Positions 53,269 to 63,190 are shown, counted from the first letter of the stretch. The stretch is DNA of 64,000 nucleotides from an uncultured Pelagibacteraceae bacterium (GCA_902523615.1 CABYZW010000004.1:1-64000); one strand, 5' to 3'. Numbers and translations are program-made. Notes: a model not told the origin generated them from the letters alone.

Positions 53269-53712
53269 ACAAGTAAGGATTTATCTATATTTAACTCTCT
53301 AAGACCGTTTTCAATAGGTTTCGACGATATGTTTGATCAATTTGAGAACATGCTGGGGAATGGTGCATTAACTATGCAGTCTAATTACCCACCATATAAC
53401 ATTAGAAAAACTGGTAAGGATAACTATGCGATTGAAGTTGCTCTTGCAGGTTTTAACAAAAAAGATGTTGAGGTAGAGTTTGAAGATAATTTGTTAACTG
53501 TAAGAACAAAACAAATTAAAAAAACTGATGACCAAAATGTTGATGGTGAAATAATTCATAAAGGAATTTCTCAACGACAATTTGCAAGATCATTTACAAT
53601 CGCTGACGATGTAAAAGTGAATGATGCCGAGCTTAAAGATGGTCTTTTAACAATATCTTGTGAAAGAATTGTTCCAGAACATAAAAAGAAAAAACTTATT
53701 GATATAAAATAA
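53266..53712 (+). CDS. Small heat shock protein Hsp20 (IbpA-like)
   Basis: Alpha-crystallin domain: YPPYNIRKTGKDNYAIEVALAGFNKKDVEVEFEDNLLTV, QRQFARSFTIADDVKV. Start at ATG 53266 after AAAGGAGG, not 53203. Confidence 0.94.
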   Translation: MTSKDLSIFNSLRPFSIGFDDMFDQFENMLGNGALTMQSNYPPYNIRKTGKDNYAIEVALAGFNKKDVEVEFEDNLLTVRTKQIKKTDDQNVDGEIIHKGISQRQFARSFTIADDVKVNDAELKDGLLTISCERIVPEHKKKKLIDIK

Positions 53713-53720
53713 GTCACCCT

Positions 53721-53755
53721 TACTTGCGGAGACTATTCTTCGCAAGTAATTTTAA
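53721..53755. terminator. Hairpin between convergent hsp20 and lipoprotein genes, possible terminator
   Basis: TACTTGCG (53721-53728) / CGCAAGTA (53741-53748), 12-nt loop, then ATTTT; weak U-tract. Confidence 0.5.
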
Positions 53756-54057
53756 AAACATCCATTTGATACAAATCCAATTACTATCGAATTTGAGTTG
53801 ATTTCAAACCTTCTTTCACAAGGAATCCCATATTTTTTAGTATTATAAACAAATACGAAATTGCCCTTATCATTTTTGTAATCCTCATCTGGTTTTCCTA
53901 AGTCTAACTGTACAACACTTGAGGATTTGCCAATATATTTACTTAATTTCTGATTTTCTTTTTCTACAATAGCATCTGTTTTTTGCTTAATAGTCTGACA
54001 TCCGGATAGTATAATCATTACAATAAAGCTTGTTAAAAAAATTTTTAAATTTTTCAT
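53752..54057 (-). CDS. Small lipoprotein (SmpA/OmlA-like fold suspected)
   Basis: Lipobox ILSGCQT; KYIGKSSSVVQLDLGKPDEDYKNDKGNFVFVYNTK. Confidence 0.6.
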   Translation of the reverse strand: MKNLKIFLTSFIVMIILSGCQTIKQKTDAIVEKENQKLSKYIGKSSSVVQLDLGKPDEDYKNDKGNFVFVYNTKKYGIPCERRFEINSNSIVIGFVSNGCF

Positions 54058-54184
54058 ATTTCCATAATAACAACCTAATTATGGCATAAATATAAACTTG
54101 TGAGTTGTAATATGTGAATAAAACTTAGTTTTAAAAAGCAATGATATATAGAATCAAATAATTATTGCTTAATTAGGAGGACAA

Positions 54185-55495
54185 ATGCTTGATAATTATT
54201 TTAATTATAAAAAACACAAAACAGATTTTAAAACTGAAGTAATAGCCGGGACTACAACGTTTTTAACCATGGCTTATATAATGTTTTTAAATCCATTTAT
54301 TTTATCGGGAGAGTTTGCCGGACCCGATAAAGGTTTCTTTGATTTCGGTGCAGTTTATACAGCTACAATTTTAGCTACAGCTTTAGCATGTTTTATAATG
54401 GCTTTTTATGGAAAAACTTGGCCAATAGGTCTTGCTCCGGGAATGGGCATTAATGCATTTGTAGCTTTTGGAGTTTGTGCTGGTATGGGGTATACACCTC
54501 AAGAAGCTTTAGGTGCAGTATTAGTTGCAGGAGTATTGTTTTTAATTATTTCTTTAACTCCAATTAGAGCCTGGTTAATTAATTCTATTCCAAAAAGTTT
54601 AAAATTAGGAATTGGTGCCGGTATAGGATTATTCTTAGCAATAATAGGTCTACAGATTATGGAAGTTGTAGTTGATAATCCAGTAACTTTAGTACAATTA
54701 GGTGATCTTAGTGATCCTTTAGTTTTACTAGGATGTGCAACATTTATAGCAATTATAGTTTTAGAAAAAATGGATGTTAAAGGAAATATAATTATTGGTA
54801 TTTTAGTTTTTAGTATTATCGCATGGGTTGCAGGACTTGCAAAATTTAATGGGATCGCAAGCTCCCCACCTCCAATGACATACTTATTTAAATTTGATTT
54901 ATCTGCTGCAATGACTGCTGGAATGTCTACAGTAATATTTACTTTATTATTTATTGACTTCTTTGATACAGCTGGAACTTTAACATCAGTTGCAAATGTA
55001 GCTGGTAAGGTTAGTAAAGATGGCAAAGTTCAAGATATTAATAAAGCTATGTTATCAGACAGTGTCGGTACTGTTGCCGGTGCAATGATGGGAACTAGTA
55101 CTGTTACAAGTTATGTGGAATCTGGAGCAGGTGTTAAAGCCGGAGGAAAAACTGGAATGACCTCATTAGTAATAGGTATATTATTTTTAGCTTGTATATT
55201 TTTTGCTCCTTTAGCAACTAGCTTGCCTAAGCAAATTGATGGTGCGGCTTTACTATTTGTGTCCGTTCTTTTCATTAGAAATATTACAGATATAGAGTGG
55301 AACGACATTTCGGAGTCTGCTCCAGCTATTCTTGCAATGATATCAATGCCTCTAACGTATAGTATAAGTAATGGTATTGCGTTGGCATTTGTTTCTTATG
55401 CTTTAATTAAAATATTTACTGGAAAATTTTCAAGTACCTCTCCTGCGATTTGGATTATCGCAGTATTAAGTGTTGTAAGTTTTGCAGTTGCTTAA
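54185..55495 (+). CDS. NCS2 family purine permease (AzgA/GhxP-like)
   Basis: TEVIAGTTTFLTMAYIMFLNPFIL, GLAPGMGINAFVAFGV, DFFDTAGTLTSVAN. Confidence 0.92.
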   Translation: MLDNYFNYKKHKTDFKTEVIAGTTTFLTMAYIMFLNPFILSGEFAGPDKGFFDFGAVYTATILATALACFIMAFYGKTWPIGLAPGMGINAFVAFGVCAGMGYTPQEALGAVLVAGVLFLIISLTPIRAWLINSIPKSLKLGIGAGIGLFLAIIGLQIMEVVVDNPVTLVQLGDLSDPLVLLGCATFIAIIVLEKMDVKGNIIIGILVFSIIAWVAGLAKFNGIASSPPPMTYLFKFDLSAAMTAGMSTVIFTLLFIDFFDTAGTLTSVANVAGKVSKDGKVQDINKAMLSDSVGTVAGAMMGTSTVTSYVESGAGVKAGGKTGMTSLVIGILFLACIFFAPLATSLPKQIDGAALLFVSVLFIRNITDIEWNDISESAPAILAMISMPLTYSISNGIALAFVSYALIKIFTGKFSSTSPAIWIIAVLSVVSFAVA

Positions 55496-55503
55496 ACAAA
55501 TTT

Positions 55504-55531
55504 AATAAGGCCAGATTAGTCTGGCCTTATT
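55504..55531. terminator. Bidirectional hairpin terminator between convergent genes
   Basis: Perfect 12-bp stem AATAAGGCCAGA-TTAG-TCTGGCCTTATT with A/T flanks on both sides. Confidence 0.85.
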
Positions 55532-56048
55532 TATCTTTTTCAATTAATTTATCTATAGATAATTCCTCATAGTGCTCTGTAGGTTGAACAATCCAAGGGT
55601 CTGAGTCTAATTTTATAGGGCAAAAATCAGGCTCAAAAGATGACGATTTTTTTTTCCATAAACATGCTGTTTTTACTTCTTTAATGTAACTTTTAGTTGG
55701 AGCATAATTTTTTAACCATTCAATGCTTTTATTTAAAGTGAGCCCAGTATCTGATAAATCATCAATTAAAAGTACCTTATTAAAATCCTCATTTTTTGCT
55801 AAAGAACTAATTTCTCTTGCAAACATCAATTGACCTTGCTTGTCCTCAATACCTTCGCCTGAATAACTTTGGATGACTATATAAGCTATTGGTAATTTTA
55901 AAATTCTAGATAAAATATCAATTATTGGTGCAGCACCTCTCATAATCCCCACAAGAACAGTAGGTTTATAACTTTTATGAATTTCTATTGCTAATTTCTC
56001 AACAATTTTAGTATATTCATCAAATCCGATGATTAATTTCTCTGCCAT
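55527..56048 (-). CDS. Purine phosphoribosyltransferase (Gpt-like)
   Basis: PTVLVGIMRGAAPIIDILSRIL, VLLIDDLSDTGLTLNKSIEWL PRPP motif, DPWIVQPTEHYEE. ORF-track start is 56063. Confidence 0.85.
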   Translation of the reverse strand: MAEKLIIGFDEYTKIVEKLAIEIHKSYKPTVLVGIMRGAAPIIDILSRILKLPIAYIVIQSYSGEGIEDKQGQLMFAREISSLAKNEDFNKVLLIDDLSDTGLTLNKSIEWLKNYAPTKSYIKEVKTACLWKKKSSSFEPDFCPIKLDSDPWIVQPTEHYEELSIDKLIEKDK

Positions 56049-56091
56049 GAAATCTATTATCATAATTAAAATTATTTAAAAAGGAGAATTC

Positions 56092-56390
56092 GTGAAAGCA
56101 TATTGGGTAAGTTTGTATTTAAAAATAGATAATCAAGAAAATTTAAGAAAGTACGCAGACACAGTAACACCTATAATAAAAAGATTTGGTGGAGTGCCTC
56201 TAGTTAGGGGGGGGGGAGTCATAAAACATTTGATGGAGATAATTTCGTTAGAACAGTGATTTGGGAATTTCCTAGTTATGAGCAAGCATTAAAATGTCAT
56301 GAGTCGAAAGAATATATAGCTGGTTGGAATTTAGCTAAAGAAACAACAACAAGACATATGCAAATCGTTGAGGGATTTAGTACTGAATAG
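56092..56390 (+). pseudogene. DUF1330 family protein, interrupted by a frameshift at a G10 tract
   Basis: GTG start after AAGGAG: VKAYWVSLYLKIDNQENLRKYADTVTPIIKRFGGVPLVRGG, then another frame HKTFDGDNFVRTVIWEFPSYEQALKCHESKEYIAGWNLAKETTTRHMQIVEGFSTE*. Frame break at 56207-56216 (10 G). Confidence 0.85.
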
Positions 56391-57012
56391 GTTCAGGATC
56401 GATGCTTCTCCATAAGTACCAAGTTGCTACAGAGCAATAGGGTGAAAACCTTTTTTTAAGTAATTTAACAAACTTATCAGGTGGTAAATATTTTTTTTTA
56501 TAATTTTTAGAAATTGCTCTTAAAAGACCTATGTCTTGTATTGGCCAAATATTCGATCTGTTGTAAGTGAAAAGTAATATCATTTCTGCAGACCACCTTC
56601 CTATCTGTCTTAAATTTGATAAATATTTAATTGCTTCTTCATCATCCATCTTGTTTATAAGTTTAGGGTTAAAAGTTTTGTCTAAAGTTTGATTAGCAAG
56701 ATTTTTTATACCCATAACCTTTTGGCGACTAAGACCACATGATTTAATTTGTACAAAAGTTAATCTTGAAACTGATCTAGCATTTATCTTATTATTACAT
56801 TTTCTTTTAAATTTTAAAAAAACAGAATTAGCAGCGGCAACACTTATTTGTTGTCCAATTATACTTTTACATAATGAATAAAAAATATCTTGTCTTGAAG
56901 TCAATATGGTTTCTGATGGGCTTTCGTAACTTTTAATCAATCTAGCCATTATTTTGTCTTTACCAGATAAATTTTTTTTTGCCTTACTCCAATACTTTAC
57001 AACTTTAGTCAT
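56377..57012 (-). CDS. DNA-3-methyladenine glycosylase II-like (HhH-GPD)
   Basis: FYSLCKSIIGQQISVAAANSVFLKF, LRQIGRWSAEMILLF, WPIQDIGLLRAI. Confidence 0.9.
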   Translation of the reverse strand: MTKVVKYWSKAKKNLSGKDKIMARLIKSYESPSETILTSRQDIFYSLCKSIIGQQISVAAANSVFLKFKRKCNNKINARSVSRLTFVQIKSCGLSRQKVMGIKNLANQTLDKTFNPKLINKMDDEEAIKYLSNLRQIGRWSAEMILLFTYNRSNIWPIQDIGLLRAISKNYKKKYLPPDKFVKLLKKRFSPYCSVATWYLWRSIDPEPIQY

Positions 57013-57889
57013 TAATCGTTTTAGATGTTATATTTTTTTTTTTGTAAATTTCTCTTCTAAAAATAATCATTGTAGAGATTATAACTAAAGCTGCACCAAA
57101 TAATGTTTTAATAGTTGGAATTTCATTCCAAATAAAATATCCAAAAAATATTGCAAAAACTAGAGCTAAGTATTTTAGTGGTGTAACTAAAGATACTTCA
57201 GAATATTTATAAGATTGACCGAGCCACAAATTTGCAACTCCACCAAAAACGCCCACCATTGTTAACAATAAAAAATCTCTTAAGTCTGGCATTACCCACC
57301 CCTGGGGAATTGTTAAAAAACTTAATAAAGTTATTGCTAAAGAAAAATAAAAAGAAATTAACCAAACAGGTTCTGAGGTTGATAACTGTCTAATTGCTAT
57401 TGCAACGTAAGAAAGACCCAAACAGAAAATTATTGGAAAAATATAATAAATATTAAGAGAACTTATTCCTGGTTCAGTGATAACTAAAATTCCTATAAAT
57501 CCAACTAAGACAGCTAACCATCTAAATAATCCAACTTTTTCATTTAATAAGAAAATTGAGAAAATAGTTGTAAATATTGGAGCTGCAAAAGAGATGCTAA
57601 CAACTGTTGCTAATGGTAAACTTCTTAAAGCAATAAAAATAGCGACTAAAGCAATTAATCCTGATAAGCACCTTAAAAAATGAAGTCCAGCTCTTTTAGT
57701 TAAATAAAAATTATGGAGTCTATCCCTAGGTATAATAAAAAAATAAAAAATTATTCCAAAAAAACCTCTAAAAAATAAAACTTGTCCAATAGGATACTCA
57801 GTTGACCATTTCACAATAATGTCCATTATAGAAAAAGCACAAACAGACATAAACATGTACAAAAAACCTAATTGATTTTTACTGAGCAT
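57005..57889 (-). CDS. EamA/DMT family transporter
   Basis: Ten-TM DMT pattern: LPLATVVSISFAAPIFTTIFSIFLLNEKVGLFRWLAVLVGFIGILVITEPG. Confidence 0.88.
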   Translation of the reverse strand: MLSKNQLGFLYMFMSVCAFSIMDIIVKWSTEYPIGQVLFFRGFFGIIFYFFIIPRDRLHNFYLTKRAGLHFLRCLSGLIALVAIFIALRSLPLATVVSISFAAPIFTTIFSIFLLNEKVGLFRWLAVLVGFIGILVITEPGISSLNIYYIFPIIFCLGLSYVAIAIRQLSTSEPVWLISFYFSLAITLLSFLTIPQGWVMPDLRDFLLLTMVGVFGGVANLWLGQSYKYSEVSLVTPLKYLALVFAIFFGYFIWNEIPTIKTLFGAALVIISTMIIFRREIYKKKNITSKTIND

Positions 57890-57924
57890 AGGAATAATTT
57901 GTAAATTAATTTATTTTATAATCA

Positions 57925-58368
57925 ATGGAAATAGCAGTTTTAGCACTCGGATGTTTTTGGGGACCTGAAATAAAATTTAGTAAAATTGATGGAATTATTA
58001 AAACTGAGGTTGGCTATTGTGGTGGTAACAGTGCTACTACAACTTATAAAGAAGTTTGCACAGGTAATACTAATCATGCTGAAGTCGTAAAGCTTGATTT
58101 TGATGAAAAGATAATCTCATATGAAAAGATTTTAAAAATTTTTTTTCAAATTCATGATCCAACAACATTAAATTCACAGGGGCCGGATTTTGGAACGCAA
58201 TATAGGAGTGAAATATTTTATCTTAATAATACTCAAAAAATAATAGCTGAAAAAGTCTTAAAGGATGTTAATGAGAGACTATCCGGCAAAGTAGTAACTA
58301 AGATCACTTTGTTAAATAATTATTGCCAAGCAGAAGAATACCATCAAAAATATTTAGAAAAAAGATAA
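57925..58368 (+). CDS. msrA: Peptide methionine sulfoxide reductase MsrA
   Basis: ALGCFWGPEIKFSKIDGIIKTEVGYCGG, GTQYRSEIFYLN, AEEYHQKYL. Confidence 0.94.
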   Translation: MEIAVLALGCFWGPEIKFSKIDGIIKTEVGYCGGNSATTTYKEVCTGNTNHAEVVKLDFDEKIISYEKILKIFFQIHDPTTLNSQGPDFGTQYRSEIFYLNNTQKIIAEKVLKDVNERLSGKVVTKITLLNNYCQAEEYHQKYLEKR

Positions 58369-59184
58369 ATGCCATTAGTTGAAACTGATTGGCTGGGAAT
58401 AAATCTTAATAAAGTTAAAATTATTGATTGTTCATGGCACATGCCTCAAACAAAAAGGGATGGTTTAACAGAATATAATACTCAGCATATTAAAAATTCT
58501 ATTTTTTTTGATTTAGATAATAATTCAAAAAAAGACTCTGAGCTCCCTCATATGTTAGTTGAAATAAATGAATGGGAGAAAATCGTATCAAAAATGGGTA
58601 TTAAGAGAAGTGATGAAATAGTTATTTATGACAATTCAGATGTAATTAGCTCTTGTCGATGCTGGTTTAATTTTATCTATTATGGACATGAACCAAGGTT
58701 AATCCATGTTTTAAATGGAGGTTTGAAAAAATGGATTAAAGAAAAAAGAGAAGTAACTAAAATAATAAATAAAATTAAAATATCAAATTATAAGAGTTAT
58801 GAAAAAAAAGAATTAGTTAAAAATAAAAGACAAATTAATCAAAATATAGAAGAACAAAAATTCAAGGTAATTGATGCAAGAAGCAAAGAAAGATTCGAAG
58901 GAAAGATACCTGAACCAAGAGAGGGTTTAAGAAGTGGAAATATTAAAAATTCTTATTGTATACCATTCATGGAATGTCTTAATGAGGACAAAACATTTAA
59001 AGATAAAGAAAAACTTAAAAATATTTTTAAGTCTTATTTAAAAAACATTAACGATAAAAATATAGTTTTTTCATGTGGTTCTGGAGTTACTGCGTGTGTT
59101 TTGGCACTAGCTTATTCTCTAATAAATGATAAATATCTCCCTTGTATTTATGATGGCTCTTGGGCTGAATACGGCTTAATTTAA
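58369..59184 (+). CDS. Sulfurtransferase (thiosulfate/3-mercaptopyruvate type)
   Basis: Two rhodanese domains; VIDARSKERFEGKIPEPREGLRSGNIKNSYCIPF, VFSCGSGVTACVLALA. Confidence 0.9.
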   Translation: MPLVETDWLGINLNKVKIIDCSWHMPQTKRDGLTEYNTQHIKNSIFFDLDNNSKKDSELPHMLVEINEWEKIVSKMGIKRSDEIVIYDNSDVISSCRCWFNFIYYGHEPRLIHVLNGGLKKWIKEKREVTKIINKIKISNYKSYEKKELVKNKRQINQNIEEQKFKVIDARSKERFEGKIPEPREGLRSGNIKNSYCIPFMECLNEDKTFKDKEKLKNIFKSYLKNINDKNIVFSCGSGVTACVLALAYSLINDKYLPCIYDGSWAEYGLI

Positions 59185-59191
59185 ATTTAAT

Positions 59192-60061
59192 ATGAAAAGA
59201 TCTACAAAAATTATTTCAATACTATCATTATTTTTTTTCATTATAGCTGTTGTAATAATAGGAAGAATGATGATTGGGAACCACTTTAAAAAAAAATTTA
59301 GTAAAATGCCACCCCCAGGAGTTATAATTACTGAGGTCGTTGAAAAAGAGTTTTCAGAAAAAATAGAAACTTTCGGTACAGCAATTTCAAAAAAATCTGA
59401 AACATTTAAAATAAAAAAAAATGATCTTTTTAAAGATCTAAAATTAAAAAATTTTGTTAAAAAAGGTGAAGTTTTGATTAAGTTAAAAAGTGGAGATATA
59501 ATAGCACCGTTTAGTGGAGTGTTGGGATATACTGGACTTACAGAAGATATACTTATTTCAAATAATATAGTCATAATAACAATTGATGATAATTCAACTA
59601 TATATTCAGATATTAAAATTCCTGAGAATTATTCGGGATATATAAAAAAAGGTTTACCAGTGAAAGTAAAAATAGCTAGCTATAAAGATAAAGTATTTGA
59701 AGGAGAAATTGACTTTGTTTCAAGTAGAATAAATGCTGATACTAGAAGTTTATTATCAAGAATAAAAGTAAAGAATAAAGATTTAGAACTAATCTCAGGA
59801 TCATTATTAGAGGTAAGTGTTAGATTTAATTTAAGAAACTCTTTAAGTGTTCCTGATACAAGTGTAATGGTTGAAGGAGATAGGTCGTATGTTTATAAAA
59901 TAAACGATGAAAATATTGCTAATAAAACAGAAGTTAAGACAGGTCTTAGAAGTGAAAAAAATATAGAGATAATCTCTGGTTTATCCCAAGGAGATATTAT
60001 TGTGGCTGAAGGATTAAGAAAAGTTAGACCTCAAGAAAAAATAAAACCAATTAATCAATAA
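59192..60061 (+). CDS. RND efflux periplasmic adaptor (membrane fusion protein), apparently lacking the alpha-hairpin
   Basis: N-terminal TM; lipoyl halves ...VKKGEVLIKLKSGD and IIAPFSGVLGYTG are contiguous; beta-barrel and membrane-proximal regions present. Confidence 0.85.
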   Translation: MKRSTKIISILSLFFFIIAVVIIGRMMIGNHFKKKFSKMPPPGVIITEVVEKEFSEKIETFGTAISKKSETFKIKKNDLFKDLKLKNFVKKGEVLIKLKSGDIIAPFSGVLGYTGLTEDILISNNIVIITIDDNSTIYSDIKIPENYSGYIKKGLPVKVKIASYKDKVFEGEIDFVSSRINADTRSLLSRIKVKNKDLELISGSLLEVSVRFNLRNSLSVPDTSVMVEGDRSYVYKINDENIANKTEVKTGLRSEKNIEIISGLSQGDIIVAEGLRKVRPQEKIKPINQ

Positions 60062-63000
60062 ATGTTTATTACCGAACTTAGTATAAAAAGACCAACTATC
60101 TCTTGGGTTATGTCTCTTATTTTGATCGTATTTGGCTTGTTTGTTTTTTGGAAATTACCAGTAAGAGAATTACCAAATGGAATACAGCCGCCAGTTGTTC
60201 AGATACAAGTAGATTACAAATCTGCTGCAGCTTCAGTGGTAGATCAAGAGGTAACTCAAGTTGTTGAGGATGTTATTGGAGGGGCTGAAGGGATTAAAAA
60301 TATTGATTCTAAATCAGAAAATGGAAGAAGCACAATCAATGTGGAATTTGATACTAGTATAGATTTAGATAATGCAGCTAATGACATTAGAGAGAGAGTC
60401 GCTAGGATTGTTGATAACTTGCCATCTGAGTCCGAAGCTCCACAAATACTTAAGAGAGCAGCTGGTTTTACAACCACTATGTGGTTATCGTTATCTTCCT
60501 CAACCTGGAGTGATCTTGAATTGGGGGATTATGCAGAAAGATATTTAGTTGATCAATTTTCTAGCGTTAAAAATGTTGGAAGGATCAGAGTCGGAGGTTT
60601 AAGAGAGTTGAGTATCAGAGTTTGGATTGATCCTATAAGGCTTGCTGCCAATGATTTAACAATTAAAGAAGTTGAAACAGCTATGCGTGGAGAAAATATA
60701 AGTCTTCCAGCTGGAACACTTGAGGCAGATAATATAGATTTAACACTCAATTTGGACAAATCATATAATGATATTAATTCTATTAAACTACTGCCAATAA
60801 AAAAAACTGGTAATAAAGTTATTTTATTATCTGATGTAGCAAATATCGAATTTGGTCCAGTTTCAGAAAAAACTTTATTTAAAGCACAGACTAAAGATCA
60901 AATAAATTTGAAAACTGTCGGAATAGGTATCTACGCAAGGAGTGGTGCATCGACAGTTGAGCTTTCCAATGATATTGAGAAAAAAATCATTCAAGTCAAA
61001 AAATCATTACCTGATGAATTAGATTTAAGAGTTTCTTTTAATAGAGCGAATTATGTAGAAGCAGCTATTCAGGAGGTTTACAAGACTTTGTTAATAGCTT
61101 TTATTTTGGTCATATTGATAATTTATCTATTTTTAGGAAATTTAAAGGCAGTAATAGTGCCTGCTATAGCACTACCTGTAAGTCTAATAGCATCTTTTTT
61201 AGGTTTATATATATTTGGACTATCAATAAATATTTTTGTCCTTTTAAGTTTTATTTTAGCCATAGGAATAATCACAGATGACTCTGTAATAATGACTGAT
61301 GCAATCTATAGAAGAATAGAAAACGGTGAAACACCGTTGGTAGCAGCGTACAAAGGCTCTAAGCAAATCTCTTTTGCAATAATAGCTACAACATTAATCT
61401 TAGTAGCAGTTTTTTTACCATTAATCTTTATTGAAGGTATTTCAGGAACTTTATTTAGAGAAACAGCAATAGCATTATCTTTTTCAATTATCGTATCTTC
61501 TTTTGTTGCATTAACGTTGTCTCCTATGCTAGCTAGTAAATTCTTATATAAAAAGAAATCAAAAAAAAAATTTATACAAAAATTTGAAAAAATCTTTCTA
61601 AGTTTTGCTAATTTTTATAAAGAAACTTTAGATGTAACTATTAATAAGATAAAAACAGTAAGTTTTTTTATCATCTTAATAATTGCTGCATCAATACTAT
61701 TGTTTAGTTTTTCAAAAAAAGAATTATTACCTTTAGAGGATCGGGGTGCTTACCTAATTATTGGCTCGACTGATGAAGGAAGTTCTTTCGAATATACTCA
61801 ATCACAAGCCCAGAAAGTAGAAGCGAGACTAATTCCACTTCTTCAAGCTAAAGATAGTCCTTATGCAAGATTTATAATGAGAGTTCCTGGATTTGGAAAT
61901 TCGGCAAATTCATATAACAGTTTTATAATAATTGCTTTACTCGACGACTGGAAAAATAGAAAGAAAGGACAACAAGTAGTTTTAAGAGAAGCTATAGGAA
62001 AAATTGTAACTTTACCTCAGGCTTTAGCTTTTCCTATTTCCCCCCAATCAATAAGAGTGTCTAATTATAATAAACCTGTTCAGATGGTGATTTATGGAAG
62101 CACTTATGAGGATCTTGAGGAAAAACAAAAAAAAGTGATACAAAAGCTAAGGTCAAATAAAAATCTCTCTAGAATTGAGTCAGATTATAATCGAAATAAA
62201 CCTGAGATAAAATTAATCATCAATAAAAATAAAGCTAAAGATTTAGGTGTCTCTACAAGATCAATAGGTGAGACACTCGAAACTCTTTATGGTGGAAAAA
62301 AAATAACAACTTTCAATAAGTTAGGTAAAGAATACCCTATAATTGTTCAACAATATCTTTCAGATAGAAGAAACAAAGAAGGTGTTTCAAAAATATTTGT
62401 TCGTTCGGAAACAAATGGAAGACTAATTTCTTTAGCAAATCTAGTAAGTTTTAAGGAAGAGGGCTCAGCAAAAGAACTTGCAAGATATAATAGACAAAGG
62501 GCAGTTACAATATCGGCAAATATAAATGAGGGATATACTTTAACTCAGGCAATAAGCTTTTTTGAAAATGTGATGGCTGACATTGCTCCGGAAAACCAAA
62601 TTACTTGGAAAGGCAAATCTGAGGAAATTAAGGAAACAAGTAATGAATTATTTATAATTTTTGCATTAGCTTTGTTGACTGCATACTTAGTAATGGCTGC
62701 TACATTTAATTCATTTATTCATCCATTTGTAATTATTTTGACTGTACCATTAGCTATTTTTGGGGGTTTAGTATTTATTTTATTTCTGAATAGTTCAGTA
62801 AATATTTTTTCTCAAATTGCTTTGATCATACTCATAGGTATATCAACAAAAAATAGTATTTTAATAGTTGATTATACAAATCAAATTAGAACTACAGGAA
62901 AAAATATTGAGTCATCAATTAAAGAGGCTTGTGCTGTTAGATTTAGACCTATCATAATGACATCTTTAAGTACGATGATTGCTATGGTGCCTCTTGTAAT

Positions 63001-63190
63001 TGGCAATATTGGTCCTGGTGCTGGTGAAGGTTCAAGATTAGCAGTAGGTTCTACTATTTTGGGAGGAATGATCATTTCAACTTTCTTTACCTTATATGTT
63101 ACTCCATCAATGTATTTGGCATTTGCGAAAAATACTAAAAGGATTGATGAGGTAGATATAGAGCTTGAGAGAGAAATGTCTAAAAAATAA
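60062..63190 (+). CDS. RND family efflux transporter permease (AcrB/MdtB-like)
   Basis: 1042 aa, LSIKRPTISWVMSLILIVFG, GIITDDSVIMTDAIYRRIE, GISTKNSILIVDYTNQ. Confidence 0.95.
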   Translation: MFITELSIKRPTISWVMSLILIVFGLFVFWKLPVRELPNGIQPPVVQIQVDYKSAAASVVDQEVTQVVEDVIGGAEGIKNIDSKSENGRSTINVEFDTSIDLDNAANDIRERVARIVDNLPSESEAPQILKRAAGFTTTMWLSLSSSTWSDLELGDYAERYLVDQFSSVKNVGRIRVGGLRELSIRVWIDPIRLAANDLTIKEVETAMRGENISLPAGTLEADNIDLTLNLDKSYNDINSIKLLPIKKTGNKVILLSDVANIEFGPVSEKTLFKAQTKDQINLKTVGIGIYARSGASTVELSNDIEKKIIQVKKSLPDELDLRVSFNRANYVEAAIQEVYKTLLIAFILVILIIYLFLGNLKAVIVPAIALPVSLIASFLGLYIFGLSINIFVLLSFILAIGIITDDSVIMTDAIYRRIENGETPLVAAYKGSKQISFAIIATTLILVAVFLPLIFIEGISGTLFRETAIALSFSIIVSSFVALTLSPMLASKFLYKKKSKKKFIQKFEKIFLSFANFYKETLDVTINKIKTVSFFIILIIAASILLFSFSKKELLPLEDRGAYLIIGSTDEGSSFEYTQSQAQKVEARLIPLLQAKDSPYARFIMRVPGFGNSANSYNSFIIIALLDDWKNRKKGQQVVLREAIGKIVTLPQALAFPISPQSIRVSNYNKPVQMVIYGSTYEDLEEKQKKVIQKLRSNKNLSRIESDYNRNKPEIKLIINKNKAKDLGVSTRSIGETLETLYGGKKITTFNKLGKEYPIIVQQYLSDRRNKEGVSKIFVRSETNGRLISLANLVSFKEEGSAKELARYNRQRAVTISANINEGYTLTQAISFFENVMADIAPENQITWKGKSEEIKETSNELFIIFALALLTAYLVMAATFNSFIHPFVIILTVPLAIFGGLVFILFLNSSVNIFSQIALIILIGISTKNSILIVDYTNQIRTTGKNIESSIKEACAVRFRPIIMTSLSTMIAMVPLVIGNIGPGAGEGSRLAVGSTILGGMIISTFFTLYVTPSMYLAFAKNTKRIDEVDIELEREMSKK

